From Ophiura sarsii (lineage: Eukaryota > Echinodermata > Ophiuroidea > Amphilepidida > Ophiuridae), in assembly GCA_035610835.1 (NCBI GenBank), contig CM069452.1, positions 26,958,143 through 27,022,142 on the forward strand: a stretch of DNA of 64,000 bases, written 5' to 3'. The position numbers were made by a program, and so were the translations under genes. Below are positions 22,940 to 35,030 of this stretch, piece after piece; the stretch's first letter is position 1; the number at the start of each line of letters is the position of its first letter. The notes beneath the pieces are model-generated. The model was not told the DNA's origin. It saw only the letters and a list, made by a program, of their open reading frames with translations, and did no database searches.

Positions 22940-23427
22940 CTTACACAGAAAAACAAAATTACCAATGTGATTATTGTTTTTTAAGATGGCCGACGAAGAT
23001 TTTGTCTGAGACTAGTACGTATACCACTCTCAGGATTTTGTATTAATACCACAGTTGTTTACTTGCTAGTCATAAATAAAAAGATCCAATGCGACTTTTC
23101 TGAACACTTTTGCTAGCTCTTAGTTTCATAGCAATGTCATGAATTCCAACAAAGAGAACATAAAAGGACAAGTTTGAGTCTCCAAAAAGGTGAGTGAGTC
23201 CATCCATGGTGGGACCAAGTGGGACATAAAAATGATTCCCTTCCAACATTGTACTTTTACCCGATACCCAAATTATAGATTTGGTACCAATCTATCGAAA
23301 CTAGAGCTTACATCAGTTACGAAAATGAAAATACCCGGCGAAGAATCACATTTTAGCGAAAGAGTACAAATAATGCACAGATTAAATACAAAATAAATCA
23401 ATTTTAAATGAATCTCCACATTAAATG
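22940..23427. other. No feature recognised
   Basis: No credible frame. The short frame starting near 23190 has no recognisable features. Confidence 0.45.
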
Positions 23428-23560
23428 TGCATTAAATAATCGTGATTTAGCCGACAATTTTTTTTAAATAAGCTTATTATTATTTTTTATTATTTTTATT
23501 TTGATGAATGAAATGATGGATAATTCCAGAATCAAATGTTTAGAGACATTTCGGGAATCT
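23428..23560 (+). repeat. Left direct repeat bracketing the 145-bp array
   Basis: The stretch from TTAAATAATCGTGATTTAGC through AAATGATGGATA to TTTAGAGACATTTCG is repeated at 24883-25013 on the other side of the array. Confidence 0.85.
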
Positions 23561-23734
23561 CGGGTCCCAAAATGGGCCCCGGGATATCGACTTAGTCTAA
23601 AAAATGATGGATACTATGATAAAATGTGTCCCGATGTGATTTTTTGGATGATTTCACATTTTGAGCTATATAAAGTCTGTGTGAGTACTGTATTCCCTTT
23701 ACGAAAATGCAATCACCAAAATGTGATTGCAGCA

Positions 23735-23910
23735 CTAGTGGTACCAGGTTGCACAAGGTTGTCGCACGGTTGCGTAAGGTTGCATAAGTTTGTCGCAAGG
23801 TTGCACAAGGTTGTGGATGATTGCTTCAAGGTTGCGCAACCTTCTCAGAACAACCAAACTGGTTGCGCAAGGTTGTATTTTTCCAAATTTAACCTTGCGC
23901 AAGGTTGCAG
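23735..23910. repeat. GGTTGCGCAAGGTTG-type degenerate repeat
   Basis: Words such as AAGGTTGCACAAGGTTG, GGTTGCGCAAGGTTG and the inverse AACCTTGCGCAAGG recur at about 10-20 bp. TTGCGCAA is itself palindromic, so the block can pair with itself. Confidence 0.8.
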
Positions 23911-23929
23911 AATTGATTGCGATTTTCAT

Positions 23930-24880
23930 AAGGGACGGGTCAAACTGCAACACATTTGACGCAGAAAAAAATGTCCAGCAATTTAGCCTACAAAAATGAA
24001 TGGACACCATAAAATGTGTACCGATTTGAATTTTTGGGATTTTATTTCACATTTTGAGCTACGTATGAAGTCTGTGTAGCTAACCGGTCAAACCGCAACA
24101 TATTTGACGGAGAAGAAACAAATCTGACAATTTAGCCTAAAAAATGACAGACACCATAAAATGTGTCCTGATTTGATTTTTTGGATATGATTTCACATTT
24201 TGAGCTACGTATAAAGTCTGTGTAACTAGCCGGTCATACTGCAACACATTTGATGGAGAAAAAAAAATCCGACAATTTAGCCTAAAAAATGACAGACACC
24301 ATAAATGTGTCCTGATTTGATTTTTTGGATATGATTTCACATTTTGAGCTACGTATAAAGTCTGTGTAGCTAGCCGGTCATACTGCAACACATTTGACGG
24401 AGAGAAAAAAATCCGACAATTTAGCCTAAAAAATGACAGACACCATAAAATGTGTCCTGATTTGATTTTTTGGACATGATTTCACATTTTGAGCTGCGTA
24501 TCAAGTCTGTGTAGCTAACGGGTCAAACCGCAACACATTTGGCGGAGAAAAAAACATTCCGGCAATTTAGCCTAAAAAATGGCGGACACCTTGAAATGTG
24601 TCCCAATTTGATTTTTTGGATATGATTTCACATTTTGAGCTACGTTAAAAGTCTGTGTAGCTAGCCGGTCATACTGCAACACATTTGACGGAGAAAAAAA
24701 AATCTGGAAATTTAGCCTAAAAAATGACGGACACCATAAAAAGTGTCCCGATTTGATTTTTTGGATATGATTTCACTTTTTGAGCTACATATAAAGTCTG
24801 TGTAGCTAACGGGTCAAACCGCAACACATTTGACTGGGAGAAAAAAAAATCTGGCAATTTAGCCTAAAAAATGACGGACA
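23930..24880 (+). repeat. About 145-bp tandem array, roughly 7 copies
   Basis: GCAACACATTTGAC-like landmarks lie at 23951, 24099, 24245, 24389, 24534, 24680 and 24825 (144-148 bp apart). Each unit carries CAATTTAGCCTAAAAAATGA, GGATATGATTTCACATTTTG and AAGTCTGTGTAGCTA. Unit frames contain stops, so this is satellite-like and not coding. Confidence 0.95.
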
Positions 24881-24882
24881 TT

Positions 24883-25013
24883 AAATAATCGTGATTTAGC
24901 CGAAAAGGTGTTTTTTAAGTAAGCTTATTTTTAGTATTTTTGTTTACTATTTTGATGAATGAAATGATGGATACTTTTCAAATCAAATGTTTAGAGACAT
25001 TTCGAGAATCAAA
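24883..25013 (+). repeat. Right direct repeat bracketing the 145-bp array
   Basis: Partner of 23428-23560 in the same orientation, with small indels. It joins directly to the last array unit. Confidence 0.85.
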
Positions 25014-25780
25014 CTATCCATTATAACAACACATCGCTAACAATGTGAGTGTGACAGTCATCGAATCTGGTTCCGCTGGGATCCTAAAGTACCAACCACA
25101 AATTAAACATGTCTACCGAAACCGCTCAACCAAAAACCATGCAACCCGATAACCGCAAAACCCGCGAACCGCGAAGTCCGAGAACCGCTCTAGTTATTTC
25201 CTGTTGCTAGCTCATAAAGGCTTTAATAGTGTATTAAACTACACCCTCTGTAGTCCATCGACGTTGGTGCGCTAACATGTCGATTGAACACTACTGTTCC
25301 AAGAGGGCAGCATTCATTTCTTATTGTGCTCCTACACGATGTAAACAATTAACTCGGCTATCATGACAACGCTGTAAGGCATAGATTGTTCTCTGCAATA
25401 AAAGTCGCCTCTGTTTTATAATAATAATAATTAAAATGATAACAATAATCTGGATTTATAAACCCCTTTTCCAAAGGGTTCTAAGCGCTGTGATTTCGCT
25501 GCCACTGGAAAATCACTAGAACGCATCAACTAGGGGGCAGCCAATTCAAGCGCAAACCTATCCGTACTTAAATGTTACATGCATTTAGAGGGCACATGAC
25601 TATTAAGTAAATGTCCTATTGGATTACACGTAAAATAGGGATACATCAGCCTGGATTATTAGCCCTCATGTGATGATAAAGTCATATAGTACAAATAAAG
25701 TCCATTAGTACGTCATTAATCAACACCAGATGTTTTATAGCGCTGCAGTATTTAAAATTCGGGGAAATTCATGGTCAATC
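25014..25780. other. Gene-free stretch with an AACCG-rich patch
   Basis: 25126-25190 is an irregular run of AACCG/ACCGC words. The rest is AT-rich without coding signal. Confidence 0.45.
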
Positions 25781-26400
25781 AAATAATAATAATAATAAAT
25801 ACAATTTATCAAGCGCCTTATGTTGTAAACAACCGCAAGGCGCCTTACAAAAATGTGATATAGAATACTTAATTTACAAATGCATACAAACTAATTAAAA
25901 TCAATTAATATATGATATACAATATAAAAAATACAACAAATATAAAAATACAACAACAACAAAATCCGGATACAAAGGGCAAGCATTATAACTATGAAAT
26001 TGAAATTTGTAACCCAAAATTAATTGCACATATAATAAATTACAAGATCTAATAAATAAATATAATTAAAAGAATATCAAATATTATAATTGCACACATA
26101 TTATATTAAAATCACAGGGAATCATCTGTGTATGTTGAAGAAACCAATAAAGTTAAAAGAATGGCATTCCCCATTAATTGTGTCCATTGTAAAAAGTCAC
26201 AAAGTACATTTAAAAGATTCCAAACGAAAAAAGTTATGTTGATATGAAAAAATGCGTTTTGAGATGTTTCTTGAATGAATTAGGTTGTGATATTGCACGT
26301 AGTTTACTGGGTAGTTTGTTCCAGATTGCTGGTGCTGCTACCGAAAATGCCCTATCACCATAGAATTTTGTTGCCCTATCACCATAGAATTTTGCAAATG
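25781..26400 (-). pseudogene. L2-like LINE 3' end with C-terminal ORF2 relic
   Basis: On the minus strand 26240-26395 translates with the L2/CR1 ORF2 C-terminal signature: a GDRAFSVAAPAIWNKLPS segment followed by an SFKKHLKTHFF segment. The downstream end passes through AAGGCGCCTTG to an (ATT)n tail at 25781-25797, typical of L2-type 3' ends. A KFYGDRA-coding stretch is duplicated in tandem near 26360-26395. 5' truncated and dead. Confidence 0.8.
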
Positions 26401-26864
26401 TGTTACTATGTTTTGCCTAATATGGACCAATGAGGCTACGGTTGATATCGTAGCTAGGTATAACTACGGGATGTAAGTACTAGATTGAAGTGTAGAATAA
26501 AGCACCGCTCGGCTACACGACTCGTCATACTTCAGTACCTATTTTTGGCACGTTGGGAATGCTTGAAGTTTAATAAAATTGGCAAATGTGTTACGTCTTC
26601 GAAATAGATTTTGTGATATGATAAATTAAACGGCGCCACCCTCATTTTTAGCCCGGCGAATACTATCTTTATTACCACCTCCGATTAAGGGTGTCCATCA
26701 ACGTCATACATCTTCTGCAAAATATAAAACAATATTCTACAATTCTCCTGAGCATAGTACAAGCTATTTTCTTTAAATTGGTTGTATTATGCTATCCTCA
26801 CGCCAAACTGATTACCTAAGGACCACAGTTTCTATCATCAAAAAACCCCACCACCCACCCCACC
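26401..26864. other. Gene-free stretch
   Basis: May include rearranged LINE sequence: GGCAAATGTGTTAC near 26580 repeats GCAAATGTGTTAC near 26394. No frame. Confidence 0.4.
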
Positions 26865-26995
26865 CAAAAACAAACAAACAACCACACCCAGCAACAACAA
26901 CAACAACAACAACAAATCAACAACAGCAACACACACACAAACCAAAAACAACAACAGCAACAACAACAACAACAAACAAACCAAAAACGAAAACA
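26865..26995 (+). repeat. (CAA)n / CAACAG low-complexity tract
   Basis: About 130 bp made almost only of A and C on the plus strand, with CAA, CAACAG and CACA runs. The Thr/Asn/Gln-rich frame over it is a composition artefact. Confidence 0.9.
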
Positions 26996-27400
26996 CGAGG
27001 AGTGTGATTTAGTGTTGTGCGCTCTTACAGACGACGGTGGATACGAACGGCCGTTAATTTTGAATTTCCGTTGGTTTCAATGTAACAGTGAATTTTGATT
27101 ATATGACCCAATAAAATTCATCACACGTTGGAACTAAATTATTTCATCCTAAAACCACTTGGGATGGCTAACCATCCCTATTGTCAGTATCATTTTTTGA
27201 ATTTAAACCGTTGTTAAGCGTTCGTCCCATTCACTTGATCACGTAACCTCGTTCGCATATTTTTGCCTGAATATTCGTAAATACGCCCATGTCCAGCGTC
27301 GTCTGCGCTCTTACTATTTTGATAGTGTGCCCTCTATCGGCAACTCAATGATATTGCCAGCAGACTGAAGAGGGCGAATTGTTAGTCACCGCCGAATTGT
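26996..27400. other. No feature recognised
   Basis: No repeat or frame of note before the target site of the 1,290-bp element. Confidence 0.45.
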
Positions 27401-27902
27401 GCGGTATTGTAGGGGGGGCTGGGGTACCGCGCCATTTTGCAATATTTTGCGAAATCGATCGTGGTTATCACGTGATACGTATCGTGGAAAAATAATGTAC
27501 ACTGTTTTAACGAAATGCACTATGGGATTGTGTTACCAGCCTAAAATTATAGAGGTCGCAAACTTGCTTATATTGAGCCTAGCTATAACAAGCTAAAAGT
27601 GACATCTCTAAATGTATTACCAAAGTGTGAAATTGTTGGACACACTGGTAAAATGGTTTTACAACAAGTTTTGCTATCATATTATCAAACTGAACTCAAG
27701 TTAAATCACTCTATATCGAGCAATAATATAATTGTTTACGCATTTTAATTGTTTAGACAAAGTTAAATAAATCAAGGATACATTTATGATAGATAAATAA
27801 ATAAAAATAAAACTATAAACGCATGGGCGGCATTTATAATTGATAAAAATTGACATAACAATGATGTTACATTAATATACCATCAAGTTTAAAAAATAGA
27901 AA

Positions 27903-27965
27903 AGTAATGGGAAAATTCGAACCCGTGATTTCCGATTGATACGACATGGCCAACCTACGCACGCC
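27903..27965 (-). pseudogene. tRNA-like module 2 of the 1,290-bp element, copy 1
   Basis: The minus strand reads GTGGCGTGCGTAGGTTGGCC and, about 25 bases on, a B-box-like GGGTTCGAATT. It aligns with 36595-36657 and with 394-464. Confidence 0.55.
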
Positions 27966-28257
27966 ACAGAGATTTACGACTGTAATCGTGATAGTTTTAT
28001 TATTTAACTATGTCCATTTATTTATAACGAACGGATTTTTATTGTGCCATTTTTGCCAAATGTGTGTGTTGCTCTCGCACAAAATGTGTTTGTAATTTGA
28101 TTATAATTCTTATTTTTAAAAGAACGGTAATTTTTTTTGACATTTTCGAGAGAAAAAATGGCGTAACCCTGATACGGTAAACGCCAGCAGTGTGGTGTCC
28201 GCGTGGGCAAGCATACAGATGATGATGCTAAGCAAATCCAGCATATAAAACAAAAAG

Positions 28258-28330
28258 TGCTCCCAATGGGACTCGAACCCACAACCTCTCGCTCCTCAAG
28301 CGACTTCCTTTCCATTACACTAACCGTGCT
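28258..28330 (-). pseudogene. tRNA-like module 1 of the 1,290-bp element, copy 1
   Basis: A-box-like TTAGTGTAATGG, a good anticodon hairpin (TCGC-TTGAGGA-GCGA) and a perfect B box GGTTCGAGTCC, then GGGAGCACTTTTTG, where TTTTT would stop Pol III. The 5' acceptor strand does not pair with the 3' one. A tRNA-derived promoter module is more likely than a working tRNA. Confidence 0.65.
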
Positions 28331-28699
28331 AATTGAAAAAATGTAACGCAAATAATTTATTTATATCATGGGTCATGGGTTAATGCACTGTGTTAAATTC
28401 TACAATCCCGACCGCCACTCTGTTCAAAGGCACAAAAAAGTGGACTTATTTTATGCTTATTTTGCAATTCTGGGGTGTGTGGATCGTGTTTTTTTATCAA
28501 ATTGGTTAGATATCCGTCCATTTTAGAACATCTGAAATTTAAAGTGCACCCACACACCCGGGAAAGTATGCTGCCAAGGGCATATATTTTGCACGTAAAT
28601 CCAATACAAAAGTTCAGAAAATCGACCAAAATATGACGTCATGACTATTGCTTCGAGACAAAATGGCGCGGTACCCCACCCCCCCCCCCCCCCCCCCTA

Positions 28700-31536
28700 G
28701 CGGAATTGGTTCCTCTCTAAATGTGCGCATGCTTCGACTTTGCAATAATTGCAATCCGTCGGTCCTCTAATTTCTGAGCAGTGGTGCAGTCGACGAACTC
28801 TGCCCTAAATTTGCCGCATGTCAATCTCATGTTAAAGACTAGTTTGTCGTTGGAGATTGAAACGAGTTCCATGTGCAGAACGCGAGCCTTTTACACCGGA
28901 CATATGGGTCATGGTATTACCATTATTATCGCCGCACAAGCATCCACCACCCAAATAAAAAACTCACTAATATGTGTCTAAACTAGTCTTGCTAGTAGCA
29001 TTTCTACATACAATTGTGACTGGATGTGGACACTTCTAAAGTTATGCTAGCGAGCAGACGCAACGTATTGGGATATCACTGCATGCTGTAGTTTGTGTTA
29101 CGCACTATCAATGTGTATGTAATGAATGATAGCTGATCATCCATTCAATTCATCCCCGACTGCTATCCCATAGAAAGATCACTTGCTACAACTTTTTTTT
29201 TCTCGTTGGGTCAAGTCACTTAAGCCACCATAACTTTAATGTATCCACTAAATATTTATGAATGAAGTATCAAAGAGCGGAAAAGAAATTTGCTTACTTA
29301 AAAGTGGTGTTAACCCAGTTATATTAAATTTATTAAACGCTGTAACCTTTTTTTTTTTATTAATGCGATGTCCATTTTTGTATCACTTTTCGCTAGAAAT
29401 GCTGATTATTGGCTCAACATTTTTTCGGAATAAAATGTTGTTTAACCTTATCATTTTTCACCGTGGTATCTGAAGATTAATCGGGTTTTTTCAGGAACAG
29501 GAAAACTGTGTGTGTGCCCATTTATTGATCAGTCGATTATCTACGCTTTATAAAAACAACAATAATCTTATGACTCAATGCACACACTATCCTGGAGGAA
29601 AGGGGTGGGCGTCAACTATTTTACCGTAAGCATGCCCAAAAAAATCGCGTACTAAGAGTTGTCTTTTGAGATCGGGCATGTTTCGCACGTAAAGCGTTCG
29701 CGTTAAGGGGTCGTAAAATGATCATTTACAAGGAAGAGGAATGAAAACACGCACAATTCCAATTTTCGCGAATCTTGGCTTCAGAGGCATGTGTCTAAAG
29801 GGTGTAGGGAAAAATCAGTCGGTCACACATCACGAAACATGACGTTTGACTGCCTACTACTGTATCCATGCAATCATTTAACGTTATCAAATAATTGTCC
29901 TGCAACAGGTCCGCGATGAGTGAAATTAAAATCTACTTTGACAAAAACATTTATTCATCTATCCCAAGTCGATGGCAAAACCCACAACATCTATTACGCG
30001 TTTCATACGACTTTTCCAAATAAAATATACACAAGAGAGTTAATACGAGTTTGACATGATATTCCATGCATGATGATTGATTTGATGTGGGTTACATACG
30101 TCAAAGTTCTGTAAACGACTTGTTACCGGTTTACACGACACTTGACCTACCTACCTGCAAATTTGAAAGAGTTTGTACACACCAAATCCACCGTTTTGCG
30201 TTATTTTCTCCCTTTTTCCGAATCGCGTAGCTTCTGAGTGTGTACCTAGTGAGACTATTATCGAGCGAAATGCACCGACAAATATTTGATGTTGAACTTA
30301 ACGGATTAAAATGTACACATCTTGTGGTAGTAGCATCCCGTAGTAATCCATTTATGGTTCCCCTAAATCTATAGCTACAAGATATAGAAAGGTTGACATT
30401 TGTTTCAAGTGCTAGGAAAGGTTTTATTTTGTACGTGATTTTGCGGTTGTGTGCAGAAATATATAAGAAAATGGAAAAGTGTTTTAGTGTTGATCTAGAC
30501 TACAAATAAACTGTGGAAATGGTTGAACCGTACCAAAAGCGGAGTTAAACGTGATTAGTGTATGGAATTACAACCCGATGTTTCTTGCACAATCAACGCG
30601 GCACGTGTTTCATTCGTTCTAAATTAGGTACAGAATATAGCCGATATTACACCACATAATAATGCACATCGCCCTCATCGACATGACATATTTAGTGCTG
30701 AGTGATATCTTGGATGAAAACATTATTATAAAACGGCAAAAATACTGGGCATTTAAATTGTTCATATTCAATTGGATCATTCGTTGACATTAATAAGGTA
30801 ACCTAGGATTCGGGATGAACGTTTAATTCATTTTTATTTCCGTTTGTACATAATTGATGGTTTGATCTTTCATTTGGAGACATGTGTATGGACTAGCCCA
30901 TATCAAATTAATCGAGGATGTATCCACAAATCATTCAACCCTCAACTTCAGTAGATATTGCGTCACATGCTTTTGTTTCTTTATAACATAATTAGCTATC
31001 GAGTGTATACTCAGTTGTATGTATAGTTAAAAATGTAATGGATTATCTTTTTTTTACCAACTTTGTCAGATATGAAACTGAAATCTAAGCTACTGCCAAT
31101 CACCTAAGACCACTTCTTGACCTATAGTATTTGAATATCCCTCAAAATTAGCCTAAAAAGGATGCAGTTTATCAAGTGTGACAATATTGTTATACCCTTC
31201 AAAAAGATTTATTTTATTTTATATACTAATTATTTTGAACAACTAGGCCTATAACTTATGACAAAAGAGAGAAGGGAACAAAAGTTTTTTTTACGCACGT
31301 TGCCAAAAGGATGAAATCATCATCCTTTTATTACACAATGGAAGGATCTTCAGATTGATAAGTCCGATTGTCATGATCTAATATTCTAACATATTATTAC
31401 AATATTTCAAAGTGGAATATAAAACAACACACCTAATATCGTTGATTTTCATGATGATAACCTTATTCACATTTTGGTATCGATGGGTACTAATCATTTT
31501 TGGGGCAACCTGTAAAAGTATCACACATTCTGTAAA
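28700..31536. other. Low-repeat stretch without recognised genes
   Basis: This is the start of the least repetitive part of the window. Frames are short and none resembles a family I know. Possible intergenic or intronic sequence. Confidence 0.4.
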
Positions 31537-31773
31537 TTGGAAGGCCAGCTTACTGATCGGCTAAAATCGAAAGACGAACGCATTCAGAGGGAATTGCAAA
31601 AAAGACATATAATTATAGCGCATGAAGCGACGGCATCGAAGCGCTGTACAACCATAACATGTCTGCAGTTAAAATTGGTAAAATTGGTATCGGAAGGAAA
31701 TAGCAATAACTTGAGAACGTTCACGTGGTACAGAATGCATGAAGCACTGACGACCATTCGGACATATCACTGA
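31537..31773 (+). CDS. Weak exon candidate, unknown product
   Basis: A 78-codon frame without an ATG start begins with a charged, helix-prone segment (GQLTDRLKSKDERIQRELQK). It stands out from the surrounding AT-rich translations and lies outside any repeat I can see. A possible donor (TTG|GTAAAA) lies inside it at about 31678. The upstream acceptor is poor. It could be chance; I give no function. Confidence 0.15.
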   Translation: MEGQLTDRLKSKDERIQRELQKRHIIIAHEATASKRCTTITCLQLKLVKLVSEGNSNNLRTFTWYRMHEALTTIRTYH

Positions 31774-33523
31774 CATCATAATCTAGTTCTGAAGAGTTGA
31801 ACTGAGTTAAAACTCAGTTTTTGAAACCAGAAGTTTGAAAGCTAATAAAGGAAATGCAGAATTCGACACCATCGGAAACTGTAAACTGAAAAACACACAC
31901 ACTAATGTGATCGGATTACACATCCTTTCCATCGAAGTAAATTATTTCATAAAATGTCGTGAAAATAGGTAAATATTTGTACAGGGAATCCGAAAATTGG
32001 GATTTGGATTAGATTATGTTATTTGATAATGTCAGACAGACCTGTCTGGTATAGAATTATAGGGGTTTTTTTCTCGTCAGCCATCACCATGTAATGGATA
32101 TATCTAAGATCCACCCACGACAAATTTCTATTGGTAATTAAAGTGTTACAGACATAAGTTGGGATCTGAGCGAATGATTAATTTAGCCCCGTATTGAATT
32201 GTGTTACATTTGGTGAAGGTTAACACAATTGATCATGATAAATGTATAGAAAGTAAAATGAAATATAAGAATAATAGTATATTATCATAAAACACGCGCT
32301 TGGGTAAATGTATGATCGCTTTGTATATATGTCAGTGGATCCCATTACTTGAAGAACCACTCAAAGAGAATGAACAAGCCTAGTCGGCAAACTGACGAAC
32401 ATGATATCTTGCAGATAAAAGTGTAAGATCCATTGCTAGATACCGTATGTTGAATTTATCAATACGATATTATACATTGTAACACTTACAATTTTCACAT
32501 AGTAAACACGAAAAAGATCATTAAAGTGTGTACATTTTACCCAGGCCGCGCTGCAAAAGTGGTCCGTAATGCGCATTCGTTAGATTATATGATATGCGTC
32601 AAAGTATATTTTGCAATACCATACATTCAAGGACCAATGCAAATTGAACCTAGACCAATACAAACATTTCCACAATGATATAGACGTATTTATGGGTGTT
32701 TGTACGTGCGGGGATGCAAAATATTTATTTTGGGATTTTTAGTCTTACGTACAAGTCACTATATGCCATACGGACACCCAACCTGTGTAGTAGAACATAT
32801 AAAACATGTGATATTAAAGCAGTATCACATGATTGGTATCATACTAGAGTATACTCATACTCTAGTACTCCATACTACAGTATCTCATGGACATTAAGAT
32901 GACACACGACTGTCAAAATTTAAATTAATTATGCAGATTTTTCTTCTTGAATTGAAACGACAGTTGCATCATGGTACTTAAAATGTTAAAATGCGCCAAA
33001 AGTTGCCGACTAACGAATCGAGGTCATCATGCCCAGTAGCTCAGCTATCAACAGCGCCCGCAAGTGTTTGCAACAAGACAAGCAACCAGATAATAGGCAA
33101 ATTACACAATTAGTACCAACAGCAAGCTTTCTGCGTTGTTCTAAAATAAAGTCAAAATACAAAGACGCGTTTGGAAACAATGAAATCTTGTGAATCAACT
33201 TGATTTAAAGCATGTGTTAACAAAATATATAGGCCTATACTGCACTTTACGATTGTTGTTTTTCTCCACGCAAAATATGAATGATTAATACACACGACAC
33301 TCGCGTGCAATTACCGTCTGACACCACTGGAGACACTAATTGTCTACTGCATGGCATATTGTTGATTTTGAATTACTGAAGGAAATTAGAAAACCAGTTT
33401 AGGGTCCATGAGGATTTAATAGCTCTTGACAAAAACACTTGACATTTATGTACATTGGAGATATTAATTGAAATTGAGATTAAGTATTAAAATGTCGCTA
33501 TATATAAGGCCTCTAATGATGCC
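31774..33523. other. Low-repeat stretch; palindrome at 32842-32867
   Basis: A hairpin TACTAGAGTAT-ACTC-ATACTCTAGTA lies at 32842-32867. Otherwise I see no gene, RNA or repeat. Confidence 0.45.
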
Positions 33524-33538
33524 GGGGGGGGGGGGGGG
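33524..33538 (+). repeat. 15-base G run
   Basis: Homopolymer followed by TATGCCCCC and GACGAGGGTTAA. The latter also occurs at about 16261, so this may be a remnant of a dispersed G-tract family. Confidence 0.85.
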
Positions 33539-33840
33539 TATGCCCCCAATTAGTAGGACGAGGGTTAAGGGGTACCACGTTACCAAGTCGATGACCTGAT
33601 TATTGATGGTCACTGTCTGTGGAATGTAAGCCGAGATGTATGGTCCATCAAAGCATGAAAGTAAGGAATAGGTAAAGAAATTGATACAATCGTATGCTTT
33701 GAAAGCATTTCAAACAAGCTGTCGAGAACATAATGCATAAGCATCCATTTAGGAGTACATGGCAATATTTTGGTTTAAGTGAGTATTATCGACTGAATTG
33801 CCGTGACGTCGACAGCGACAATAATAAGAAATGAACTGTA

Positions 33841-34774
33841 CAGGGTGTATAAAAAAACCATAACACGTTTTGCCGAGAGCTGTACGATTACAGCAAATCA
33901 CATATCGCCCATTCTGTCGGGACTACTTATTGGCTATCACATAGTCAAATTACAGCGATAACGATAACGAATTCGCTGAGATATTAAAGATATAAGTAGA
34001 CAAGTGCAAAACACGATTTACATCGTTTGTCCTATAAGCAGAGTTGTTAGTCTTGGACATGCTACGGAGTGGCCTGCTCGCTCTCTAGACCTTACACCAT
34101 TATTAGCCCTTTTCTTTTAGGGGTTATGTTCAATCTCAAGTCTTTCAGACGCCACCAACTAATCTCCAAGATCTTAGGAACTGCATCATCAACGCTGTTT
34201 AGGGAATAAGGCGCACACGGATGACACGTCGAGTAGTGCTTGTCATTCGGCTTGAAACAAGGACAGCATTTTGATTGATGGTCGAGCTGCACCATAATGT
34301 CACCATCGAAAACTAACAATGAATGATTCATACGAAACAATACCTACCTTTACTGGAATACTTCATTTGTTCATCTTTTGTCATTAACTATCAACTAATT
34401 TATTGCAAATGTGCTTACTTTTTATATGATATGATACTGAAATAGCAGTTGTAGCCAGATTTTATCTTTAACTTGACATAGTCTTCTCAGAATGATGAGT
34501 TTGTTTCCCATTATTTAAGTACAATGGGTTACTATAGTGTCTGGCTTATATTGACCTGATAAGAAAATCGAGAATACAGGATAAACGATATAAAACGTGT
34601 TTTGCACTTCCCTACTTATATCCTGAGTATCTCAGCCAATGCATAATCGATATTGCTGTAATTTGACTATTTGATAGTCAAAAAGTAGTATTAATAGAAT
34701 TTCAGGGCGATATGTGATTTGCTGTAATCGCACTGCTCTTGGCAACAAGTGTTGCGTTTTTTGTATACACCCTG
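33841..34774 (+). mobile_element. 934-bp mariner-type element in copy A
   Basis: TA|CAGGGTGTATAAAAAAACC at the left and TTTTTGTATACACCCTG|TA at the right, with inverted arms of about 200 bp (GAGAGCTGTACGATTACAGC... mirrored near the right end). It holds a decayed transposase. The same family makes up 8109-10095 and the left end of copy B. Confidence 0.9.
34056..34215 (+). pseudogene. Mariner-like transposase relic
   Basis: Across two frames the plus strand reads TEWPARSLDLTP and then GYVQSQVFQTPPTNLQDLRN, the segment surrounding the last catalytic acid in mariner-like DDE transposases (the WPxRSPDLTPxDFFLWG region). Stops and frameshifts make it inactive. A matching relic is in copy B near 54625-54760. 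Confidence 0.8.
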
Positions 34775-34961
34775 TATAACGAACTGATTCCGGTAAAAGC
34801 ACAAACAGGGCCAACTCGATCAGACTTTATTGAACCTCGGTTAGGTTATGGACTTGGTTTGCTGTCGAGATGATGAGCTAGATGTGTTATATTGGCTTAT
34901 CCTTGTGGTGAAATGTCTCAAGTAGGCTATGCCACAATACGAGCACAAGTCCCTTACTAAG

Positions 34962-35030
34962 TCAGCCACGATGACAGAAAGTAGCAGTTAACCTAAAAAC
35001 TTGAAGCTTTGCTTATATATTATATTGACA
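34962..35030 (+). promoter_or_regulatory. Conserved noncoding block (AGCAGTTAACCTAAA)
   Basis: GATGACAGAAAGTAGCAGTT followed by AACCTAAAAACTTGAAGCTTTGC is kept in copy A, copy B (55622-55690) and 48168-48225, and in a weaker form at 45040-45090. It remains recognisable where the surrounding sequence has diverged. No frame runs through it, so a regulatory or structural role is possible. This is inference only. Confidence 0.3.

Larger units (their letters stand above)
27410..28699 (-). mobile_element. 1,290-bp TIR element, copy 1 (poly-G ends, 9-bp target duplication, two tRNA-like modules)
   Basis: Starts TAGGGGGGGCTGGGGTACCG and ends with the inverse: CGGTACCCC, a long C run, then TA. Flanks GCGGTATTG (27401-27409) and GCGGAATTG (28700-28708) match at 8 of 9 positions. 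The interior matches 35866-37155 in opposite orientation over its whole length, and both are 1,290 bp. Inside are two tRNA-like sequences and a 78-codon frame (28393-28629) open in both copies but lacking an ATG start. No recognisable transposase, so it is probably non-autonomous. A 9-bp target suggests a Mutator-like or Merlin-like mover; TAGGG ends also occur in hAT elements, which usually make 8 bp. Confidence 0.9.

Noticed and set aside
23501..23959. 152-codon open frame
   Set aside because: It runs from the direct repeat into the TTGCGCAAGG and 145-bp repeat blocks. Other units of the array have stops in this frame, and no family resemblance is seen.
26789..27007. Thr/Asn/Gln/Lys-rich frame
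   Set aside because: Direct translation of a (CAA)n tract.
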